Shown here in pieces: positions 37,814 to 46,240 of a DNA stretch of 64,000 nt (positions are counted from its first letter, which is position 1; every line of letters starts with the position of its first letter). Source of the DNA: Kappaphycus alvarezii (taxonomy: Eukaryota > Rhodophyta > Florideophyceae > Gigartinales > Solieriaceae). The translations under genes and the position numbers were made by a program. Under the pieces are notes generated by a model. It did no database searches. It had not been told where the DNA came from and saw only the letters and a program-made list of their open reading frames with translations. The stretch spans positions 744,001 to 808,000 of the forward strand of contig NADL03000013.1 of NCBI GenBank assembly GCA_002205965.3, given 5' to 3'.

Positions 37814-37845
37814 ATTTGGCGATTTGGTTATTTTCGGGTGCACCC
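37814..37845 (-). repeat. Right terminal inverted repeat (32 bp)
   Basis: Reverse complement of the left terminus, ending GGGTGCACCC immediately before AGT. The inner tandem duplication seen at the left end is absent here. Confidence 0.93.
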
Positions 37846-38429
37846 AGTACACCATACATTACGGTCTGCGCGCCAATTTAATCATGCCAAGGGCCAAATG
37901 TAGCAGCGCCTCAGTTATGCTATCTGGTTGAGTATGGTTACTGCCTTTCCTGTTCACATGCAGTGTCACGGCGAGGGTCTTTCTCAACCTGAGTAACCCG
38001 TAATCCCTCGTATGACATGGTTTGAAGATCACTCCTTACAGAAATACATGCATTCATTCAGATCTACATCACAGGATTATCATTCTGAAAAAAACATGTA
38101 GGTCGTTGCAATGTTATGTAGTATCCATCACAAATGGTCTAGTCAAAAAGACAACAGAATAATGTTGGACTTTGGTTTGGGCCAAGTAGGCCATCATACG
38201 GTGCTCTGCTCGTATGGAAGATTAGCTGCCAATCTGCGCACCCATTCGATCACAAAAAATAACCACAACGATTAATTTTGGGCCTCATCTCTATGAAGTT
38301 CTCCACAGGTGGGTTCGCTCGTCACGTAGCTCCGGTGGCTACTGTCATACCAGTGCTGTCTAGAGAAAACTATTGTAGACAATACAAATTCAATGAACAG
38401 CTTCCATCTGAAAAACACTTACATGAATT

Positions 38430-39300
38430 TACGTACAGAACATAAAGGCAACAAAGGGGCGCAAATTATACATAAGGAGCTGTAAAGAGAAAATCGAGCG
38501 AAGCTGTTGGCAAAGGAAAAGATGAAACTGAGGAAACTACAACATGCTGAGGAAAGCAGTCCGGAAACATTTGATCTAGCCCAAAAGCTCAAAGTGGCAG
38601 CAAAAGGAAAGCAAACATCGTTGAAAGGAAATTTCGAGCAGCAGCAAAGGCACAATCAACTTCCATGAAAAGATTTATCGCACGCACAAAACGCGTGTCG
38701 CAACGCTTCAGTGTCAAATTAAAACTAGAGGGAACCCGTTTAGTCGCTTATTGTTTGGAAAGAATGGCCGGTTTCTTTTGCCCGAATACTCTGCTACACG
38801 GTTTGCTAGTTACACTGCACTTGAAGGTGCACTCGTCAAACATACGCCTCCAGTCCAAGATCCCAATCCTTCCATTCATAGAAAGTCCCGTCCATTACGA
38901 ATGGACATCTACATTCCGGGTGCCCATGGTCTTCACACCAGTGATATAGCCGTCGACATTACTATTGCCCATCCTTCTGCTCCCCACCACATCTCGCCAA
39001 GTACAGTTACCACAGGCACTGCCGCGACACTCGCAAAGCGCGAGAAACATCGTCATTTCGCCGAATATTACCACTAACACGATATCCTCCTTTCTTCCGT
39101 TGGAGTGGATATCTATAGCGTCTTGGGTGACGAAGGCCAGAGGTTTTGCTGACGCCTCGCTTCCTTTGCTGATTCCCATCGTGGTTCCTCTCCTCAACAA
39201 GAACTTCGTGACTTCGTTACTCGTTTTTCGTTTAGCCTCCAAGTGATGCAGGCGCGACAGGTTGCCACCCGCCGCCTGTCTGCGTAGGTGATCTCTGAAT
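38430..39300 (+). pseudogene. Fragment resembling the C-terminal region of a retroelement RT ORF
   Basis: Plus-strand frames read in succession: KLLAKEKMKLRKLQHAEESS (about 38505), then 38751-39077 with RKSRPLRMDIYIPGAHG and IAVDITIAHPSAPHHISPST, an Ala-rich KREKHRHFAEYYH helix, and on past a stop into LLSSVGVDIYSVLGDEGQRF. The order D-I, V-D-I-T-x-x-H-P-x-A-P, then an Ala/Lys helix is one I associate with the region after the reverse transcriptase in LINE-like elements of fungi and protists. No RT core is present. The long minus-strand frame over the same bases (38895-39524) is probably antisense. Confidence 0.38.
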
Positions 39301-39904
39301 ACTCTCCGCACACTTTCGTGCCTTAGAACTCGTAAAGATTTTCCGTCCGTCCGCACTAGAAAACTTGCGAGAAGCCAATTAGAAGGCCTGGAAAAAATTT
39401 GACGTATCGACCGTCGCGGCAAACTACTGCTTGAAAACGGACCGCCCCATCCTAAAGTCCTCTTGCTCGTATGGATACAATTCTTGCAATATCTGCAACC
39501 AATACATGTTATTCTTGATCCCAACCGCCCAGGGTGGCGTTAAGCACTGGGACAAGCCGAGAACCGGCGTGCGAGGTGACGAATAGCCGACGTTATTTCC
39601 TTAATGCTGCGCCTTTTGCCGCATTCAGAAACTGTGCGGTTTGAAGCGCCTTGTTTTCTATGCGAAGAGGCGACAGGGTTAAAGAAGCTGACGTCGTAGA
39701 CGTGAGTACCCCGTGATGTATGTCGGGCCTGATTTTGTGCTACCAATACTGACGTGGTTCCAAAATCGGACGGCGGGCGGCATTCTCTATATCTAAGGCG
39801 AGCGTCCGGACTTGGCTGTCGTAGCGATGGAAGCGTTCCTGTCAAATTCTGCAGTCGTTTTCTTCTCAGTAGAACATCTGCTATCGCTTCTCTAAGGGGG
39901 AATT

Positions 39905-39980
39905 TTTGGGTTATTTTAATATATGGAAGATGTGGTCGGTTGCATCCACACCGCAAGTGCGTTGTGCGGATGAGTCGTCA
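39905..39980 (+). repeat. Dispersed coding repeat, copy 2 (GYFN...SVAST)
   Basis: Encodes GYFNIWKMWSVASTPQVRC in one frame. It matches the copies at 21162-21237 and 61915-61995 at DNA and peptide level, and more weakly the arms at 40020-40177 and 49610-49768, which start with the same TTTGGGT(T/G)(A/T)TTTTA pattern and a GGAAGATAT core. Confidence 0.55.
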
Positions 39981-40019
39981 CTGATGGGTAAAACTAAATC
40001 AATAAGTTCATTTCTCAAA

Positions 40020-40177
40020 GGAAAACGTTTGGGTGTTTTACTGTTGGAAGATATTTCCGACCTATCCCATGGTTTTCCAGACAACCGCAATCGACTCAAA
40101 AAGGGTATACCTACAGCGTAATGGGGAAGGAACTACGCTTCCTAAAATGCTACCTTCAGGCCAGCCATCAAGCAGGC
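40020..40177 (+). repeat. Left arm of inverted repeat around the gypsy insertion
   Basis: About 158 bp that match the reverse complement of 49610-49768 at roughly nine bases in ten by eye. One frame is open through both arms and encodes GRYFRPIPWFSRQPQSTQKG and MGKELRFLKCYLQASHQAG here, so the arms look like pieces of a coding element rather than a simple MITE. Confidence 0.7.
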
Positions 40178-40260
40178 CGCATTGGACATGACGGCTGCTG
40201 CAGCGTGCCTTTCTCAAAGTGCATTGCCTACGGACCGCATTTCTCTATGAAACTGCCGTG

Positions 40261-40265
40261 CATGT
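40261..40265. other. Target-site duplication CATGT, left copy
   Basis: CATGT directly precedes the TGATA terminus; the same five bases follow the other terminus at 49327-49331. Confidence 0.9.
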
Positions 40266-40709
40266 TGATAAGGGGTAAATCGTCGGGAGAAGAGATATTC
40301 AGAATCAACCACCCCAAGAAGGAGGTGTTGCAAGCGACAAAAGTGCTACCGTGGTATAGTTGAACGAACGAAAAGGAGTGTATAGGGACGACAGTTGAAT
40401 GGGCTACAAGCAAGTATGGAAGGGGCAGGGTCTACCACCTATGCTTAGTGACTAGGGTAAAATAAATGCTTCTTGGGTCTGAAGTTGACTCTCAACTTCC
40501 TAACTATTTGGGACTGAGCTTGAAGCTGTCTGCCAACTTGCTTGACCTCTCCATGAGGAAGCGGTTTACTCAGCTTATATAGACTTTTGGCTAACCCTAA
40601 AGTCCGAACAAAACTACAGAAGGTACCAGGAAATGCATACAAACAATTTGTGTGGATGATATACTCTAAACAAAAGATACTTAAGAAACTAACAATCAAT
40701 GAGGTCCTC

Positions 40710-41317
40710 TTATTTCCCATTCTCTAAATCAGATCCAAACAACTCCTCTAAAATATCCATGCTGTCCAAGCAGTCCCCACAAATATCTGCGAATGGCTCA
40801 CAGCTCTCTATTCCCTCCTGGGAGATATCTAAACTACTAAAGATATCTCCATCCGGTTCCAGCGTCGGCACCACTTGATCCATACTCTCCAGTCCAGGCC
40901 CCACCAGTACAACACTTTCCATGCCCCCATTTCCCTCATCCAACTCGTCCTCGTCCTCGTCATCCTCCTCTCCTCCTCTTCCTCCTCATCCTCATCCTCA
41001 TCTTCATCCTCATCCTCCTCTTCATCCTCATCCTCCCCGTCCTCCTCGTTATTAACCTCATAGACCAATCCAGGGGCTACCCACTCCTCAAAGGTCTCCC
41101 CAGCTCCCTCCTCGATGTCCCACTCCTGACCCTCAGGTACCTCCTCGGCCTCATCCTCGACGAAGAGCTTGCGGACGAATTCTATTATCTTCTTCTTAGT
41201 CTGCCGTCTCAGGTAGTCGTCTGCATCCGTCGGGCCATATACTGCGAGCGCAAGGCCGTTTAAGGGGCGAGAGGGGCGGTTTTTAGTGATGGGGGCGGAG
41301 GGGCGAAGGTTGCTCAT
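40710..41317 (-). CDS. LTR-encoded acidic protein, 3' LTR copy (frameshifted)
   Basis: ATG at 41317. The N-terminal ~60 residues (SRPLNGLALAVYGPTDADDY, then KKIIEFVRKLFVE) lead to an acidic region and a long Asp/Glu low-complexity tract. Within that tract (about 40965-40980) the frame shifts, and the downstream part continues in another frame through LDEGNGGMESVVLVG, VVPTLEPDGDIFSSLDISQE and ILEELFGSDLENGK to the stop at 40710. The full protein would be about 200 residues. The 5' LTR copy breaks at different places in the same tract, so the intact frame is present in neither but supported by both. No known domain. The high acid content suggests interaction with basic partners such as histones or nucleic-acid-binding proteins; that is a guess. 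Confidence 0.65.
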
Positions 41318-41425
41318 TTTGGTTGTAAATGATTGTAGACGGAGGATAGAGGGTGTTTTGGGTGTGTTGGGGAGAGGAGTGATGAGTAAAATGATCAGGG
41401 ACGTTTGAAACTTGGAATAAAAAGG

Positions 41426-41433
41426 TTTAAATA
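41426..41433 (-). promoter_or_regulatory. TATA box of the 3' LTR
   Basis: Same TATTTAAA sequence and spacing to the LTR frame as in the 5' LTR. Confidence 0.5.
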
Positions 41434-41812
41434 GGCTCCCGGGGCAGGTTCTATCGATTAGGAATAGGTAAAATAAATCTGCAAGGGATTTTGTAGTAGT
41501 GCATTTGCGCCCTTTTTCTCAAAAAAAACGAATTTGGAGGAGGAGGTAAGCAAAAAGGGAAAAAGAACTTGATTCGGGATCGATTCAGAGGGGTAGATAC
41601 AGTATAAAAATATCTAGATAAAATGGAAGTAAATTTGGGGAGGACCGCGGTAATGATAAGCGAGGTTCAGGGAGGACGAGGAAGGACCGGAACTATAAGC
41701 AAATTTGGACAAGGAGAGGTAGTACAGTAAACTATAGGCCTGTAGATGACGGCGACAAAAAAAATCTGCGCCTAACACCCCCCGGACTTAGGTCGAACGT
41801 CCCGTCTCGTTC

Positions 41813-42460
41813 TCAATGCTCTTGTTGTTCTTGTGGGAGTTCTATCCATTCATCAGGGAGAGTATAGGGTTCACTATAAGGATATGGTAGTAGCTCATTT
41901 CCAATATGATGAGAGAGTGTGTACCGTGCGATGACCGGCTCATCTCCTTGGTCAAGAGTTTCGTAGATTCGGCGTATGGTTTCATAGTGTTCTCTAATGA
42001 GCTCCTCCCGTTTCACTTCTCCAAACCTTCCAAATGTGAGGTAATAAACGTAGTATGCAAACTTTTCTGGCAACGGGTCCAGAAACGGGTATCTGAAGGA
42101 GAAAAAAACTCGCAACATAAGGACTGAGTCCTCACGAGTAAGGTGCGCCCCGTGAATGGTCTGGAAGCACATGCAAATACTAATTGCAAAAAAGGAAATT
42201 ACTTCTGCTTCTCGTGGGTCCTCTGTCATTTCGCGAAGCCAACGTCTAATTGGTAGCCGTCCAATAATTAAGGATGCATAGTTTCCCCCTGGGAGACTAG
42301 GCGGTGTTTGAGGCGATCTTCTTGGCGATCTTCCTCGCTGCTCCCGACGCCTTGCCCTCTTCGATGATCCGCCCCGATCACTTGATGGTCCAGCTCGTAT
42401 CATCATCACGGCCTCGGGAGGATCCTGGTCTTCGGCTGAGGTCGTTTCTGAGCGGAGCAA
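41813..42460 (-). CDS. Unknown domain, copy B, end of the element's coding region
   Basis: 215 residues ending 36 bp before the 3' LTR. Residues 25-56 are Arg/Ser/Pro-rich linker. Residues ~60-204 repeat the domain of the preceding frame: ISICMCFQTIHGAHLTREDS, RVFFSF, FGRFGEV, IRRIYETLD and LLPYPYSEPYTLPDEW line up with ICLCFRTLNGPLLPQEDF, RILFSF, IGRYGMV, IRPVYVFL and LVPYPLWEPY in the same order and spacing. The nominal start is TTG, so this is probably one protein with the integrase frame, broken by an indel, though a separate small protein cannot be excluded. No signal peptide or membrane segment is seen, which argues against an envelope protein. Confidence 0.75.
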   Translation of the reverse strand: MLRSETTSAEDQDPPEAVMMIRAGPSSDRGGSSKRARRREQRGRSPRRSPQTPPSLPGGNYASLIIGRLPIRRWLREMTEDPREAEVISFFAISICMCFQTIHGAHLTREDSVLMLRVFFSFRYPFLDPLPEKFAYYVYYLTFGRFGEVKREELIREHYETIRRIYETLDQGDEPVIARYTLSHHIGNELLPYPYSEPYTLPDEWIELPQEQQEH

Positions 42461-42875
42461 CGTAAGGTTCCCATAGAGGATACGGGACCAGTCGATATTC
42501 CATATCAGGGGGCAAGCTGTAACCTCTCAGTCGCACATCTTGGTTGTTCTTAAGAAATACGTAAACCGGACGGATAATGTTCAGATATGTTTGCGACAAG
42601 TCTCCGATAGCTACCATTCCATACCTTCCTATAGAGTAATGATATATGACTTCCACAAACTCTGGACCTGCTTCCGTGAACCTTCCGTTTTGGAATGAGA
42701 ATAGAATTCTGATCAATAGTCGGAAATCTTCTTGAGGTAGCAATGGTCCGTTCAACGTACGAAAACATAGGCATATATTAATGTAGAAATGGACGATTAC
42801 GTGGAGTTCGTAGTAGTCACGCGTAATCGAGATGATCCATTCCCAGGCCCTTTTTCCTCCCATAGGAATCATTCT
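41849..42875 (-). repeat. Tandem duplication of a ~140-residue protein domain
   Basis: Copy A is encoded at about 42453-42875 and copy B at 41849-42280, joined by a linker. The copies are clearly related in protein but diverged in DNA, so the duplication is older than this insertion. Shared landmarks: a Trp near the start, I-C-x-C-F-x-T, E-D, R-x-x-F-S-F, G-R-x-G-x-V, R-x-x-Y, and P-Y-P-x-x-E-P-Y near the end. Confidence 0.8.
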
Positions 42876-43580
42876 ATAGTTAAAGATGAGTATGCCCCGT
42901 GGTTGCGCATAGTCCTGTGTGAGAAGGAATTCTTCAGGCCTCTGATGGTAAGGGACTAGACGACGTGCATGGATGGCCCTCCTTGATCTCTTCCCTGAGC
43001 TTGAACATAGCTTATAGTGCGGGTGTCTTTCCTCCGTGACGACGCAAGGATTCGAGTACTTTGTTTGGAAGGCCGGCCACTTCACAGCCTGCTGCATTGC
43101 TTTCCCATGTACTACAAGTACTTTAGAGCCGACTGAAAAGGTTTGGACTGGAGGCTCTTCATTCTTATTTCTTGTCTGTGTTAGCGCGCGGTGTGATCTC
43201 CAGCCTTCAGTGGCCAGTAGTTCGACTTCTCTACTCTCTTCATCGATAATATTTGTTTCCATGTCTCTCTGTAACATTCTAGGAGCCCTTCCGTACATTA
43301 GCTCGAATGGTGACCGTCCGCTTCTTCCTCTTCTTCGACGATAGCCGTATAACACTTTTGGTAAGGCATCTTCCCACTGGATTTCATTCTTCGACATAGT
43401 TTTCGATATTGCTCGTTTGATGGTTCCAACCATCCTCTCCGCTTTACCGTTTGACATAGGAGCGTATGCGAGAACTGTCTTCAGCTGAATCCCTTCTTTC
43501 CCAAAAACGAAGCAGTGAAGTTGCAGTAAAACAAAGGGCGTTATCTGAGATGATCCTTTTTGGAAGACCAAACGGTTCAA
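42378..43580 (-). CDS. pol: Integrase C-terminal part fused to unknown domain, copy A
   Basis: This 400-residue frame opens with a non-ATG codon, and its first ~25 residues are out of register. From about residue 27 it is integrase: YAPMSNGKAERMVGTIKRAI holds the catalytic Glu (E48, codon 43437-43439), about 35 residues after the second Asp. The SPFELMYGR block and a C-terminal beta-rich segment (FSVGSKVLVVHGKAM, KWPAFQTKYSNPCVV, IHARRLVPYH) follow. Residues ~235-376 form an extra domain I do not recognise: IISITRDYYELHVIV, INICLCFRTLNGPLLPQEDF, RILFSF, IGRYGMV and LVPYPLWEPY. A second copy of that domain follows in the next frame. No chromodomain is evident. Frames overlap by 83 bp, and a one-base shift near 42440 would join them. 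Confidence 0.82.
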   Translation of the reverse strand: MNRLVFQKGSSQITPFVLLQLHCFVFGKEGIQLKTVLAYAPMSNGKAERMVGTIKRAISKTMSKNEIQWEDALPKVLYGYRRRRGRSGRSPFELMYGRAPRMLQRDMETNIIDEESREVELLATEGWRSHRALTQTRNKNEEPPVQTFSVGSKVLVVHGKAMQQAVKWPAFQTKYSNPCVVTEERHPHYKLCSSSGKRSRRAIHARRLVPYHQRPEEFLLTQDYAQPRGILIFNYRMIPMGGKRAWEWIISITRDYYELHVIVHFYINICLCFRTLNGPLLPQEDFRLLIRILFSFQNGRFTEAGPEFVEVIYHYSIGRYGMVAIGDLSQTYLNIIRPVYVFLKNNQDVRLRGYSLPPDMEYRLVPYPLWEPYVAPLRNDLSRRPGSSRGRDDDTSWTIK

Positions 43581-43878
43581 TTATTTCTTTTTCGATGAAT
43601 CTCAGGACCACTTCAGCATTGGCCTCCTCAACTGCAACTGCTCTTGGTCATCCAGTAAGATGTTCCACCCCTATAAGGAGGTATTTGTTTCCGGAAGAGG
43701 TTTCCTTGAATGGGCCGGCAAAGTCAATTGAGAAGGTTTCAAAGAGAGCGGAAACTGGGAAGCTTAGGGTTGTCTTATACTTTCGTATCGGAGTGAATTT
43801 TTGACAGTTGTCACAGCTTTTCACGAAATTATAGACGTTCTTATGGATACTGGGCCACCAGAATCTCTCAGTTACGAA
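43505..43878 (-). pseudogene. pol: Pol: integrase catalytic core (frameshifted and with a TGA)
   Basis: Too interrupted to show as a long frame, but clear on reading: FWWPSIHKNVYNFVKSCDNC, then FETFSIDFAGPF with the first catalytic Asp (codon 43723-43725), and RIISDNALCF with the second (43543-43545), 60 residues apart as usual for retroviral-type integrases. A TGA at 43648-43650 interrupts the core between EHLTG and PRAVAVEEA; it is a single-base change from the Trp codon. The frame shifts near 43505 into the next open frame, which holds the catalytic Glu. Confidence 0.85.
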
Positions 43879-44356
43879 TTTTTTTGGTTGTTTCGAGATC
43901 CCAATGCCCTAGCTCATCATGGAAAGTCCTCAAGATCTTCATTCTTTCTTTCAAAGGGGCCACTAGTCGGGGACCGGCTTTAGTGTGCCGGAAGAGTTTC
44001 CCATTCCACAATGTAAAGGCCTTTTGGTTCCTGCGTACCCAATTTCTGTGTTCGAGATCAACCTTTCTCATTTCTAGTCCATCAAGGAATTTAATAAGTC
44101 CGTGAATATAAGCTTCGTACTCGTTATCGATCGGCACTTGAACTTCGGCAACTCCGACGATGTCTTCGGAAGCTTTTTCATTTGGAATCAATGGATCCCT
44201 CAAGCGGGATAGGTAATCGGCAGGCTGATTATTGCGTCCGGGCCTATACACAATTTCAAACCGATATTCTGCGAAAATGTCGAGCCATCGGGCCAAGCGG
44301 TGATGTACATCTTTCTTTTGGAATGCTGTCTTAAGTGCCTGGTGATCAGTTATCAA
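43868..44356 (-). CDS. pol: Pol: RNase H C-terminal half and integrase zinc-finger start
   Basis: Starts with ITDHQALKTAF (third RNase H Asp, D4), then RLARWLDIFAEYRFEI and NNQPADYLSRL with the last catalytic Asp. After a linker, FHDELGHWD (H146, H151) gives the two His of the integrase HHCC zinc finger. The frame ends at a run of seven T on the plus strand (43879-43885); removing one base leads to the rest of the integrase, whose SCDNC supplies the two Cys. Confidence 0.88.
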   Translation of the reverse strand: MITDHQALKTAFQKKDVHHRLARWLDIFAEYRFEIVYRPGRNNQPADYLSRLRDPLIPNEKASEDIVGVAEVQVPIDNEYEAYIHGLIKFLDGLEMRKVDLEHRNWVRRNQKAFTLWNGKLFRHTKAGPRLVAPLKERMKILRTFHDELGHWDLETTKKIRN

Positions 44357-44609
44357 GACAAATTTCTCGAGTGATAAAAGGTAAACACGAAAACTTTTTC
44401 AGTGCGAAGACGACAGCTAGCGCTTCTTTCTCGCAGACTGAGTATCTCTTTTCCGCATCATTCAGAGTGCGACTTGCGAATTGAACAGGGTGTAGTCTTC
44501 CGTTTTCGTCTTTTTGGGACAAAATGGCACCCAAAGACCGTTCTGAGGCATCTGTCTCCACAACAAATGGTCTCTTGAAATCTGGATACATGAGCACTGG
44601 GGGACACAT
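44346..44609 (-). CDS. pol: Pol: RNase H, N-terminal half
   Basis: The frame reads MYPDFKRPFVVETDASERSL, with the first RNase H Asp at D20 of this frame, then GAILSQKDENGRLHPVQFAS and RYSVCEKEALAVVFALKKF with the conserved catalytic Glu. It is offset from the RT frame by an indel near 44620 and loses register near 44390, where the neighbouring frame takes over. RNase H removes the RNA strand after copying. Confidence 0.9.
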   Translation of the reverse strand: MCPPVLMYPDFKRPFVVETDASERSLGAILSQKDENGRLHPVQFASRTLNDAEKRYSVCEKEALAVVFALKKFSCLPFITREICLDN

Positions 44610-46213
44610 AGCTTATCTTTAAGCTCCTCAAATGCAGTCTGCATTTCCTTGTTCCAGTAAAATTTTCCGTTCTTCGTAGTGCTGGCATGTAACGGTGCTG
44701 CAGTTTTGGCGAAATCTTTGATAAATCTTCTGTAATATGAGGCCAGTCCTAAGAAGCTTCGAACCTCCGTCTTTGAAGCGGGCCTGGGTGCCAACTTGAT
44801 TTTTTTCGTTTTCTCTGGATCCACTTTAATTCCCTCTTGATCGACGATATGACCGAGTAATTGGATAGACGTTTTCGCAAAGAAGCATTTGCTTAACTTA
44901 ATTTTCAGGCTGTACGCATCTATTCTCTCCACCACAGTCTTGACATGCGATATGTGCTGATCCAAGGTTTTTGAGAATATCACCACATCATCGATATAAA
45001 CTCTTGCAAATGGAAGTCCTTTCAAAACCTCGTTCATCATTCTTTGGAATGTAGCTGGGGCATTCATGAGACCAAAAGGCATCACTTCGAACCTGAATGT
45101 ACCGGCTTTGCTGGTAAAAGTTGTTATTTCCTTACATTTTTCATCTAATGGAATCTGCCAATAACCAGTGTAAAGATCAATTGAGGTGAAGTATCTCCCG
45201 TCCTTCAAGTCCTCGAGGATTTCTTCCATGTTTGGAATCGGAAATCGATCGGGTATCATTCTCTGGTTCAGCTGTCGGTAATCGACGCAAAAGCGAAGTT
45301 TTCCATCTTTCTTTGGTGCTATCACAACTGGAAATGACCATGGGGATGAAACTGGCCGAATAATATCATTTTCCAGCATACTTGTAACATTCTCTGAGAT
45401 AAATTGGTCATATTTTGGCGGTTGACGTCTAGGCCTGTGGTAAATTGGTTGAGTATCGGTAAGTTCAAATGAGTGAGTGACCGGTACACTTGCTTGTCTT
45501 AAATCTGATACACTCCATGCAATTACTTCGGAAGATGCTAACATGTCGGATATTTTCAGTGAGGCGGCGGCGGGAAGGTGCTGCACTTTTCCTTGGATTT
45601 CTGCCATTTGGCGCCCTTTTTCTTCTTGATTCTCAACCTCAATATTTTGAAGGACCTTTTCCGGCGTGCTCACATCTTCAGATATGGAATCCGATATATT
45701 CCTGTTTTCCTTGCAATTGTAATCTTCTTTCATGCTCCGAATTCCGTCCTTTGATTCGATATTATCGCAAAAAGAAACACATTCAGGTGTCACACCTACC
45801 CTAGAATTCCAGTCTTCATCTGTTTCAAACCCAGAATCATAATCATCCCATGCCATGTTCAGTATCCCCCGAGCGTACCCTTCTCCACTTCCGAAAGTGT
45901 TAGTTGGTTCGAAATCTTCGCTGTCATAGCTAGAAGTGAAATCTTCACTGTCCGTTTCTTTCAAATCTACCGGATGTGTGCTTTTGTCGAAATCCAGGGG
46001 CATCTTCACGGTTCTGCCGTCAACATTAACTGAAACGATTTGGTTGCCCAAGTCAATGCAGGTCCCTAGTCTTTCCATGGTAGGGCAGCCAATGATTGCA
46101 TCGAAAGGGAGATCAGGCATGACAAGAAAGTCTAAATCAACTTTAGAGTCCCCAAAGAACACGGAAACCTTGTCAACAGTGCCCATGCATTTTGATACGG
46201 TTCCATCCGCCAC
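44462..46213 (-). CDS. pol: Pol: protease C-terminal part and reverse transcriptase
   Basis: The 583-residue frame starts inside the protease: DAIIGCPTMERLG (about 38-50) is the second conserved protease block. An acidic linker (85-205) follows. The reverse transcriptase begins about 250: IAPKKDGKLRFCVDYRQLN, FTSIDLYTGYWQI (first Asp, D346), FGLMNAPATFQRMM, and the active-site box VYIDDVVIF with D408 and D409. The thumb/connection block SKTEVRSFLGLASYYRRF follows, a Ty3/gypsy hallmark. The enzyme copies genomic RNA to DNA in the particle. The frame leaves the coding register near 44620, at the boundary to RNase H. Confidence 0.93.
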   Translation of the reverse strand: MADGTVSKCMGTVDKVSVFFGDSKVDLDFLVMPDLPFDAIIGCPTMERLGTCIDLGNQIVSVNVDGRTVKMPLDFDKSTHPVDLKETDSEDFTSSYDSEDFEPTNTFGSGEGYARGILNMAWDDYDSGFETDEDWNSRVGVTPECVSFCDNIESKDGIRSMKEDYNCKENRNISDSISEDVSTPEKVLQNIEVENQEEKGRQMAEIQGKVQHLPAAASLKISDMLASSEVIAWSVSDLRQASVPVTHSFELTDTQPIYHRPRRQPPKYDQFISENVTSMLENDIIRPVSSPWSFPVVIAPKKDGKLRFCVDYRQLNQRMIPDRFPIPNMEEILEDLKDGRYFTSIDLYTGYWQIPLDEKCKEITTFTSKAGTFRFEVMPFGLMNAPATFQRMMNEVLKGLPFARVYIDDVVIFSKTLDQHISHVKTVVERIDAYSLKIKLSKCFFAKTSIQLLGHIVDQEGIKVDPEKTKKIKLAPRPASKTEVRSFLGLASYYRRFIKDFAKTAAPLHASTTKNGKFYWNKEMQTAFEELKDKLCVPQCSCIQISRDHLLWRQMPQNGLWVPFCPKKTKTEDYTLFNSQVAL

Positions 46214-46240
46214 AGTTATCTTCGAGTAGTTGGAATAATT

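Larger units (their letters stand above)
35296..37845. mobile_element. PIF/Harbinger DNA transposon, 2550 bp
   Basis: The element is bounded by perfect 32-bp terminal inverted repeats that begin GGGTGCACCCGAAAATAACC (35296-35327 and 37814-37845). The flanks are AGT at 35293-35295 and AGT at 37846-37848, a 3-bp duplication as expected for PIF/Harbinger. It carries two convergent genes: a DDE transposase on the plus strand and a Myb/SANT-like protein on the minus strand, the usual pair for this superfamily. Both genes are broken by small indels or stops, so this copy is probably not autonomous unless some indels are assembly errors. Confidence 0.9.
40266..41777 (-). repeat. 3' LTR of the gypsy element (1512 bp)
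   Basis: Nearly identical to 47820-49326. In element orientation it begins TGTTAGGCGCAGATTT and ends CCCCTTATCA. The six C residues at 41778-41783 (G on the element strand) abut it and could be the end of a weak polypurine tract. It contains a TATA box and an acidic-protein reading frame. Confidence 0.95.

Noticed and set aside
38895-39524. 209-residue minus-strand ORF
   Set aside because: It lies antisense to plus-strand frames with a recognisable motif order and has no domain of its own.
40875-41063. Poly-serine ORF opposite the LTR acidic tract, and the equivalent at 48472-48813
   Set aside because: It is the reverse complement of the GAG/GAT tract; the acidic strand has the conserved flanking blocks.
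41813-43580. Envelope gene or chromodomain in the gypsy 3' region
   Set aside because: No signal peptide, transmembrane segment or chromodomain aromatic cage pattern seen; the region is a duplicated unknown domain instead.
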